The notes under the pieces: generated by a model
The model's input: the letters and a program-made list of their open reading frames with translations, nothing else
Databases searched by the model: none
What the model was told of the DNA's origin: nothing
Position numbers and translations under genes: made by a program
Source of the DNA: Bacteroidales bacterium UBA3856
GTDB taxonomy: Bacteria; Bacteroidota; Bacteroidia; Bacteroidales; UBA932
Length of the DNA stretch: 10,072 nt
Reading direction: 5' to 3'
Assembly (NCBI GenBank): GCA_002392525.1
Contig: DGHE01000034.1
Coordinates: forward strand, 1 to 10,072
Shown here: positions 5,109-10,072 of the stretch, one piece after another
Numbering within the stretch: position 1 is the stretch's first letter
How the letters are laid out: every line of letters starts with the position of its first letter

Positions 5109-7156
5109 TGAATAAATCCTTCCTTCAAGTCATTGGTTTTGGGACGATGGCAGTCAACATCCTTCTGATGATGGCTGCCACCATCCTTGAAAAACTGTAC
5201 GGCAGCTACACAGCCCTCTCCTGGGTCTATCACAACCCGGTATTCTTTGTCCTCTGGGCAATAACGACGGTCTGCGGGCTCTATTCCCTCAGCAGCATGA
5301 AAGGCCTTTTCACGAGGTGCATCCATGTGGCGTTCACCCTCATTCTGGGTGGCGCGTTCCTCACGCATGTCTCCGGTGAAGAAGGCAACGTGAGACTCCC
5401 GAAAGGGAAAACGGTAACCACCTGGACAAGGGAAGACGGCACCGAACAGGCCCTTCCCTGCCCGCTGGTGCTGGAGCGCTTTGAGATTGAGCGCTATTCC
5501 GGCTCGGAGGCAGCTGCCGACTACAAGAGTTTTGTGGAGGCCGATGGCCGCAAGCTGGAGATATCCATGAACCATATCGCCCGCATAAGCGGATACCGCT
5601 TCTTCCAGTCCCGATTTGAGGAGAATGCATCCATCCTGTCCATCAACCACGACCCGTGGGGCATTGGCGTTACCTACACGGGCTATGCGCTGTTGCTGCT
5701 GTCCCTCATCGGCTATTTCTTCCAAAGAGGAACCACTTTCCGGAAGCATCTGAACAAGCTCCTGGCGCTGGTCTTCCTTCTCTTGCTCCCTTCCGTGAAA
5801 GGATTGGCGCAGAACCAGCCCAAAGTGCTCCCGAAGGATGTAGCCGATGCCTTCGAGGAGCTCTATGTCTACTACAACGACCGCGTAGTCCCCTTTGAGA
5901 CCCTGGCCCGCGACTATACGCTAAAAGCCTATGGAAAAACGCATTGGAAAGATTACTCCGCTACACAGGTAGTCACCGGCTGGCTTTTCTACTACGACTG
6001 GTGGAAGGACATTCCCTTCAAGGTAAAAGCAAAGGACAAGGGCACGCCCCGCGAGGCGGAGAAGTCTTACATTGTACAGCAGGTAGCCTCCGGAGACGCC
6101 TGGAAACTGTATCCGATTGCCGACAGCACCGGTCACGTCAAATGGTACAACTCCAACGAAATGCTGCCGCAGGAGGTAGTGGAGGACTACGACCGCTGGG
6201 TGTTCATCCGCAAAGTGATGGACCTTGTGGAGCGTTCGGTACGGGGCGAGGACTGGGCCGAGGTCACCCATATTGTAGAAAAGATAGGCGCTTATCAGAA
6301 GAAGGAGGCCGCCGAAGTTCTGCCTGCTCCGGCTAAAGTGCGGGCCGAAAAACTCTACAACCGGCTCATGCGGCCGATGGTACCCTTCATGCTCGCCATC
6401 ACCCTTGGACTCATTCTGTTTGTGCTGCTGGGCATCCGCCTGTCCCGTGGAAAGGAGCTGCCTTACGGGGTATCGAAGGCATCGGCCCTCATTGCCCTTG
6501 TGCTGCTTCTGTACCTGACTCTCACCCTGGGCCTTCGCTGGTACGTTTCCGGCCACGCCCCGTTTGCCGGGAGCTACAGCGTGATGATGCTCATGGCGTG
6601 GCTATCCGCCTTGGGAATCTGTCTCCTCTGGAAGCGCTTCCCCATGGTTCTTCCCATGGGATTTCTCATCGGGGGCTTCACCATGCTCATGGCATCCATG
6701 TCGGGGGCCAATCCGCAAATCACGCACCTGATGCCCGTCCTGCAGTCTCCCCTGCTGTCGCTTCACGTACTGGCCATGATGCTCTCCTACACGCTCTTTG
6801 GCATGGTGGCGTTCACGGGTATTCTGGGTCTGGTGGTACCGGTTCGCGCGGCTATACGGCTCCGTGACATGAGCCTTGTCATCCTCTTCCCCGCCGTATT
6901 CCTGCTCATAACAGGCACCTTCCTCGGCGCTGTCTGGGCCAATATCTCCTGGGGCACCTACTGGAGCTGGGACCCGAAGGAAACGTGGGCCCTCATCACA
7001 TTCCTGGTGTACTCCTACGCCCTTCACGCCGACCACCTTCGCTTCCTCCGCCACCCCCGCACCTTCCACGCCTTCTGTGCCCTGGCCTTCCTCATGGTCC
7101 TCGTCACCTACTTCGGCGTAAACCTGGTGCTGGGAGGCATGCACGCCTACGCCTGA
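5108..7156 (+). CDS. ccsBA: Fused cytochrome c biogenesis protein CcsBA (ResB-ResC fusion)
   Basis: A 682-residue multi-spanning inner-membrane protein that would export haem and attach it covalently to CxxCH motifs (System II). The N-terminal ResB/CcsB-like half has membrane segments near residues 7-27, 46-62, 70-87 and 184-205, with His87 in LTHVSGEEG. A hydrophobic stretch at 216-232 leads into a periplasmic region whose VLPKDVADAFEELYV...FETLARDY pattern matches the equivalent part of Bacteroidetes CcsBA fusions. The C-terminal CcsA/ResC half (from about 424) carries SGHAPF (His483), LHVL (His553), the haem-handling WWD signature WGTYWSWDPKETW (615-627) and LHADH (His640, His643), so the conserved histidine sites are filled. 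At 682 residues it is shorter than the large fusions near 900-1000. It overlaps the DHOR stop by one base; that cytochrome is its obvious client and the only c-type cytochrome visible here. Confidence 0.9.
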   Translation: MNKSFLQVIGFGTMAVNILLMMAATILEKLYGSYTALSWVYHNPVFFVLWAITTVCGLYSLSSMKGLFTRCIHVAFTLILGGAFLTHVSGEEGNVRLPKGKTVTTWTREDGTEQALPCPLVLERFEIERYSGSEAAADYKSFVEADGRKLEISMNHIARISGYRFFQSRFEENASILSINHDPWGIGVTYTGYALLLLSLIGYFFQRGTTFRKHLNKLLALVFLLLLPSVKGLAQNQPKVLPKDVADAFEELYVYYNDRVVPFETLARDYTLKAYGKTHWKDYSATQVVTGWLFYYDWWKDIPFKVKAKDKGTPREAEKSYIVQQVASGDAWKLYPIADSTGHVKWYNSNEMLPQEVVEDYDRWVFIRKVMDLVERSVRGEDWAEVTHIVEKIGAYQKKEAAEVLPAPAKVRAEKLYNRLMRPMVPFMLAITLGLILFVLLGIRLSRGKELPYGVSKASALIALVLLLYLTLTLGLRWYVSGHAPFAGSYSVMMLMAWLSALGICLLWKRFPMVLPMGFLIGGFTMLMASMSGANPQITHLMPVLQSPLLSLHVLAMMLSYTLFGMVAFTGILGLVVPVRAAIRLRDMSLVILFPAVFLLITGTFLGAVWANISWGTYWSWDPKETWALITFLVYSYALHADHLRFLRHPRTFHAFCALAFLMVLVTYFGVNLVLGGMHAYA

Positions 7157-7170
7157 GCCGGCTCCTGACG

Positions 7171-7207
7171 CGGAATCGGGCAAAAACGCGGAAAATGCCC
7201 GATTTCG
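7171..7207. terminator. Stem-loop after the operon, possible terminator
   Basis: Arms 7174-7182 and 7196-7204 are perfect 9-bp reverse complements (AATCGGGCA / TGCCCGATT) around a 13-nt loop; the stem extends to 7171 and 7207 through one G-U pair. It begins 14 nt after the CcsBA stop, where operon transcription should end. No T-run follows, so it is not a classical intrinsic terminator and may work with Rho or only protect the 3' end. Confidence 0.5.
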
Positions 7208-7233
7208 GGGTGGCGGGAGTGAAGATAAATGGC

Positions 7234-7241
7234 TATCTTTG
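7234..7241 (+). promoter_or_regulatory. Promoter -7 element for the HAD-ZIP gene pair
   Basis: TATCTTTG matches the Bacteroidetes TAnnTTTG consensus fully and lies 19 nt before the ATG at 7261, nearly the same distance as at the porin operon (20 nt). The expected -33 TTTG about 20 bp upstream is absent (the region reads TGGCGGG), so strength or activator dependence is uncertain. Confidence 0.5.
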
Positions 7242-7260
7242 TGCGAAATTTTTGAAACGT

Positions 7261-7902
7261 ATGTACAAACTCATCATATTTGACTTCGACGGCACGCTGG
7301 CCGATACCCGCGAACTCATTATCCGCACCAATCAGGAATCGCAGAAGGCCATGGGCCACGAACCGGTTTCGGAAGACATTATTCAGGGCACCATCGGCCT
7401 GCCGCTTGCCGAAGGCATCATGGCACAGATGCCCGAGCTCACGCCTGCTGACATGCCGGCGTGGTGCGCGACGTATCGGCGCATCTTCGATGTGCTCAAG
7501 TCGCAGTATGTGCCCGCAATCTTCCCCCATGTAAAGGAAACCCTGGAAGCGTTGCACAGCCAAGGCTGCGTGCTCTCCGTAGCATCTTCGCGCCTGTCCG
7601 TCTCCCTCAATGACTTTTTACGGCAGATGGGCCTTGCTCCCCTGTTCACGCTGGTGCTGGGCGCCGATAACGTATCGGCCGCCAAACCAGACCCGGCACC
7701 GGTTCTGCAAACCATGCAGGAGCTGGGCTTTACCCCCGAAGACACTCTGGTTGTGGGAGATATGCCCGTAGACATTCTCATGGGCTCCCGCGCCGGAGCA
7801 AAAACCTGCGGCGTCACTTTCGGCAATTCCTGCCGGGAAGAGCTCACGGCGGCCGGTGCCGACTACGTGATTGACGATATGGCTAAACTGCTGGAGCTAT
7901 GA
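7261..7902 (+). CDS. HAD-superfamily hydrolase, phosphoglycolate phosphatase-like
   Basis: A 213-residue cytoplasmic protein. All four HAD motifs are visible: motif I DFDGT with nucleophile Asp8 and acid Asp10; motif II in LSVASSRL around Ser109/Ser110; motif III Lys142 in AAKPDP; motif IV GDMPVD with Asp167 and Asp171. The helical cap between motifs I and II (about residues 14-80) places it with subfamily I enzymes such as Gph or beta-phosphoglucomutase-like phosphatases; the true substrate cannot be read. The start at 7261 is supported by motif I opening at residue 8 and by the -7 element just upstream; the frame is open further upstream only because it overlaps the end of CcsBA in another frame. 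The stop overlaps the ZIP transporter start (ATGA), so the two are translationally coupled, though a functional link is not obvious. Confidence 0.88.
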   Translation: MYKLIIFDFDGTLADTRELIIRTNQESQKAMGHEPVSEDIIQGTIGLPLAEGIMAQMPELTPADMPAWCATYRRIFDVLKSQYVPAIFPHVKETLEALHSQGCVLSVASSRLSVSLNDFLRQMGLAPLFTLVLGADNVSAAKPDPAPVLQTMQELGFTPEDTLVVGDMPVDILMGSRAGAKTCGVTFGNSCREELTAAGADYVIDDMAKLLEL

Positions 7903-8663
7903 GCCCTGTCCTGACCGCCCTTCTCATACCGCTTCTCGGGACCGCCCTGGGGTCGGCCTTTGTGTTCTTCATGAAAAAGGACATGCCTGCCCTCTTGCAG
8001 AAAGTGCTGCTGGGGTTCGCGTCCGGTGTGATGGTGGCTGCCTCCGTGTGGTCGCTCATCATTCCCTCCATCGAGATGGGCGAAGGGACATCGGCCATCA
8101 TTCCGCCCACCATGGGGCTGCTGGCCGGCTTTGCGTTCCTGCTTCTGATAGACTACATCACGCCGCACATTCATGCCAGCGGCGAGGCCGAGGGCCCCGA
8201 GAGCCATCTCTCCCGCACCGCCAAGCTGGCTCTGGCCGTGACTATCCACAATTTTCCCGAGGGAATGGCCGTGGGCGTCGCTATCGCCGGAGCCCTTACG
8301 GCCGATTTCAACATGGCCGGAGCACTGGCTCTGTCGCTGGGTATCGCCATCCAGAACGCACCCGAAGGCGCTATCATCTCCATGCCGCTCCGGGCTGCGG
8401 GCAACTCTCGCTGGAAATCCTTCGTGATTGGCGCACTGAGCGGAGTAGTGGAGCCGCTGGGAGGCGCACTGGTCCTCATGCTGGCAACGTCCATCTTGGG
8501 CATCATGCCGTATATGCTGGCTTTCGCCGCCGGCGCCATGCTCTACGTAGTGGTGGAAGAACTGGTCCCGGAGTACTCCCAGGGCAAGCATTCCAATATC
8601 GGAACCATAGGCTTTGCACTGGGTTTCGCCCTCATGATGGTATTGGACGTCGTACTGGGATAA
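7899..8663 (+). CDS. ZIP family divalent-metal transporter (GufA-like)
   Basis: A 254-residue inner-membrane protein, the usual size for bacterial ZIP transporters, with about eight hydrophobic segments. The two metal-site helices are recognisable: HNFPEGMAVG (117-126) in the fourth segment and QNAPEGAIISMPL (152-164) in the fifth. The Gln152 variant, in place of the His found in many ZIPs, is typical of the GufA branch. The cytoplasmic loop before the fourth helix has the short His-containing stretch TPHIHASGE, a possible metal-sensing loop. ZIP proteins bring Zn2+, Fe2+ or Mn2+ into the cytoplasm; specificity cannot be read from sequence. The start ATG overlaps the HAD stop by 4 nt. Together with the upstream imelysin operon it suggests metal import, but it appears to have its own transcription unit. 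Confidence 0.92.
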   Translation: MSPVLTALLIPLLGTALGSAFVFFMKKDMPALLQKVLLGFASGVMVAASVWSLIIPSIEMGEGTSAIIPPTMGLLAGFAFLLLIDYITPHIHASGEAEGPESHLSRTAKLALAVTIHNFPEGMAVGVAIAGALTADFNMAGALALSLGIAIQNAPEGAIISMPLRAAGNSRWKSFVIGALSGVVEPLGGALVLMLATSILGIMPYMLAFAAGAMLYVVVEELVPEYSQGKHSNIGTIGFALGFALMMVLDVVLG

Positions 8664-8746
8664 AGAACGGAATATCCTAATCAATCACGGTTTAATCCTA
8701 CACTTTTTGACCGCTTTTTGCGAAATTTGCAGCCAAATTTTAACGT
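8664..8746. promoter_or_regulatory. Intergenic leader before the DUF4491 gene, weak promoter candidates only
   Basis: Two imperfect -7-like words are present: GCTTTTTG (8713-8720, two mismatches in TAnnTTTG) and GAAATTTG (8722-8729, one mismatch). TTTG at 8706-8709 is too close to either to serve as the -33 element. No strong terminator hairpin for the ZIP gene is visible, so the DUF4491 gene may partly depend on read-through. Confidence 0.3.
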
Positions 8747-9067
8747 ATGAATTTCAGTGGTATCATCATAGGCGCAGCCGTGTTCCTGAGTATCGGCGTA
8801 TGTCATCCCCTTGTCATCAAGATGGAATACAAATGGGGCAAACAGAGCTGGTGGATCTGGCTCGCCGCCGGCCTCGTCTTCTCCGCCATTTCACTGATCG
8901 TTCCGAATGACCTTCTTTCCATCATCATCGGCGGTTTTGCCTTCTGCTGCTTCTGGGGTATCGGCGAGATGTTCATGCAGGAAAAGAGAGTCCTTCGCGG
9001 CTGGTTCCCGGAAAACCCCGCCCGCCACGAGTATTACGAGGAGCGCCGGAAGAGCGTGAAGTTCTGA
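8747..9067 (+). CDS. DUF4491 family small membrane protein
   Basis: A 106-residue protein. Three hydrophobic segments are visible, roughly residues 3-24 (FSGIIIGAAVFLSIGVCHPLVI), 33-51 (WWIWLAAGLVFSAISLIVP) and 54-73 (DLLSIIIGGFAFCCFWGIGE), followed by a charged cytoplasmic tail (EKRVLRGWFPENPARHEYYEERRKSVKF). The opening MNFSGIIIGAAVF, the CHPLVIK-EYKWGK stretch and the GWFPENP motif match what I know of DUF4491, a conserved Bacteroidetes family of unknown function with this size. The ATG at 8747 gives the typical N-terminus without extra residues. No function should be inferred from the neighbours. A 107-bp palindromic element begins 9 nt after its stop codon. Confidence 0.8.
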   Translation: MNFSGIIIGAAVFLSIGVCHPLVIKMEYKWGKQSWWIWLAAGLVFSAISLIVPNDLLSIIIGGFAFCCFWGIGEMFMQEKRVLRGWFPENPARHEYYEERRKSVKF

Positions 9068-9076
9068 ACCAGCCTC

Positions 9077-9183
9077 GTGGCGCTTAACACTCTGATTTAC
9101 AGTATATTAGATTAACTGACGGGTGCCAAAATTGCACCCGTCAGTTAATCTAACTGGTTATATTTCAATCACTTAAGCGCCAC
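9077..9183. repeat. 107-bp double-palindrome element, copy B
   Basis: Outer arms 9076-9087 and 9173-9184 are perfect 12-bp reverse complements (CGTGGCGCTTAA / TTAAGCGCCACG). The inner stem 9107-9126 with 9134-9153 is a perfect 20-bp inverted repeat around a 7-nt loop (CAAAATT). All arms share the centre at 9130, and each side has a 19-nt AT-rich linker that pairs poorly. The core AACTGACGGGT / ACCCGTCAGTT sits 37 nt from the GTGGCG end, exactly as in copy A. The 33-nt core matches copy A at 30 positions, with all differences in the loop. It lies between the DUF4491 and TonB receptor genes and could end DUF4491 transcription, though no T-run follows. Confidence 0.9.
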
Positions 9184-9200
9184 GTATACCAAAGTCATGT

Positions 9201-9230
9201 TTTGTCCTAATAATTGTATCGTTAGTTCTG
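9201..9230 (+). promoter_or_regulatory. Candidate promoter of the TonB-dependent receptor
   Basis: TTTG at 9201-9204, an 18-bp spacer, then TAGTTCTG at 9223-9230, one mismatch from TAnnTTTG. This would give an AT-rich leader of about 30 nt before the ATG at 9268. A second -7-like word, GACCTTTG (9252-9259), is too close to the start unless the message is nearly leaderless. Confidence 0.4.
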
Positions 9231-9267
9231 AAAATAATTTAAAAATATATCGACCTTTGTGTCCGAA

Positions 9268-10072
9268 ATGATTACAAAAGTTCTCATACTCTCTTTACTC
9301 GTAAACGCGAGCGTCATCGAAGGCCCCGACGGTCCCGAACCTGTCCTTGTAGACACCCTTCAGGAGTCGCACGTTACGGCGCTGAAGGAGGCGCTGCCGC
9401 TCAGCCGTACCGCTGTAAGTGCTACTACGCTCCGGCAGGACGTACTCAAGGCAACAGGCACATACCGTCCGCAAGCACTCAGTGCACAGATGCCCGGACT
9501 CTATATCCCCGATTACGGCGCTTCCCTCACCTCTACCATTTACCTCAGAGGCCTGGGCTCGCGTATGGACAACCCCGTCATGGGCCTTTACATAGACGGC
9601 ATTCCCATCCTGGACAAGAACACGTATGACATGGACTGGGAAGCCGTCCGCAGCGCAACGCTGCTGCGAGGTCCACAGGGCACTCTCTACGGCCGCAACG
9701 CCATGGGCGGGGTGCTGGCCCTGAGCACCCTCTCCCCCTACGACAACGCCCGTCCGGTGGTTTCCCTCGAAGCCGGAGTGGCTCCTACCGCCACAAAGCC
9801 CGGCCTCATCCTCCGGGCCAGCGCTCACTACGCCACCGGTGCCAACGTATTTTCGCTCACGTACCGCCACAGCGACGGCTTCTTCTACAACGCCTACAAG
9901 GAAACCAACTGTGATCCCTACGACGGCCTAGCGGCCCGCTGGAAGTGGGAAAAGCCGGCATCGGAAAACCTCTTCCTCTCCAACGTACTCATGCTGGGGC
10001 TCAACCAGGAAGGCGGTTTTGCCTACGGTCAGGTAATAGACGGCAAACGCCAGGAACCCGCCTACAACGACG
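9268..10072 (+). CDS. TonB-dependent outer-membrane receptor, N-terminal part (runs off the window)
   Basis: The frame stays open from ATG 9268 to the window end, giving 268 residues of a larger protein. The first 20 residues are hydrophobic (MITKVLILSLLVNASVIEG) and could be a short signal peptide, though the cleavage site is not clear. A plug domain follows, about residues 50-155, with the usual motifs: IYLRGLGSR, GLYIDGIPI and the strongly conserved LLRGPQGTLYGRNAMGG. After it begin amphipathic strands of the barrel (SLEAGVAP, LILRASAHYA, VFSLTYRHSDGFFYNAY). No CarboxypepD_reg-like extension precedes the plug, so it resembles siderophore, haem or cobalamin receptors more than SusC glycan receptors; the ligand is not identifiable. 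The nearby ZIP and imelysin genes make a metal-related ligand plausible but unproven. Confidence 0.9.
   Translation, partial: MITKVLILSLLVNASVIEGPDGPEPVLVDTLQESHVTALKEALPLSRTAVSATTLRQDVLKATGTYRPQALSAQMPGLYIPDYGASLTSTIYLRGLGSRMDNPVMGLYIDGIPILDKNTYDMDWEAVRSATLLRGPQGTLYGRNAMGGVLALSTLSPYDNARPVVSLEAGVAPTATKPGLILRASAHYATGANVFSLTYRHSDGFFYNAYKETNCDPYDGLAARWKWEKPASENLFLSNVLMLGLNQEGGFAYGQVIDGKRQEPAYND

Overview
The window looks like a chromosomal segment of a moderately high-GC member of the Bacteroidales. The signs are a Bacteroidetes-type promoter (TTG, 20 bp, TAATTTTG) before the first gene, AT-rich leaders without clear Shine-Dalgarno sequences, a DUF4491-type small membrane protein, a Bacteroidetes-style fused CcsBA cytochrome c biogenesis protein and a TonB-dependent receptor. 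An Alistipes-like (Rikenellaceae) source is plausible, but that is inference. All genes I can support are on the + strand.

Positions 1-840 hold no credible gene. This stretch is dense in inverted repeats. Four copies of a 51-bp palindromic unit are arranged as two direct pairs facing each other (7-139 and 384-516), around a GC-rich core with nested inverted repeats. Next comes a 107-bp co-centred double palindrome (598-704), then two interleaved hairpin stems (705-782). The 107-bp element occurs again at 9077-9183, with the same length, ends and core but different, still self-complementary, middle arms.

Positions 835-7156 form a tight four-gene operon: outer-membrane porin-like barrel, imelysin (M75) lipoprotein, di-haem c-type cytochrome lipoprotein of the DHOR/DUF1111 family, and a fused CcsBA cytochrome c synthase. 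Gaps are 7 nt, 3 nt and a 1-nt overlap. The last gene can attach haem to the cytochrome encoded just before it. Imelysin-DHOR pairs are associated with iron or other metal acquisition, so the operon is best read as a periplasmic, redox-assisted metal uptake module with its own outer-membrane channel and haem-attachment enzyme.

Positions 7234-8663 hold a HAD phosphatase translationally coupled to a GufA-like ZIP divalent-metal transporter. Positions 8747-9067 encode a DUF4491 protein. After the second 107-bp element, a TonB-dependent receptor starts at 9268 and runs off the window. Porin, imelysin, ZIP and TonB receptor together give the region a metal-uptake flavour, although the substrate cannot be read from sequence.
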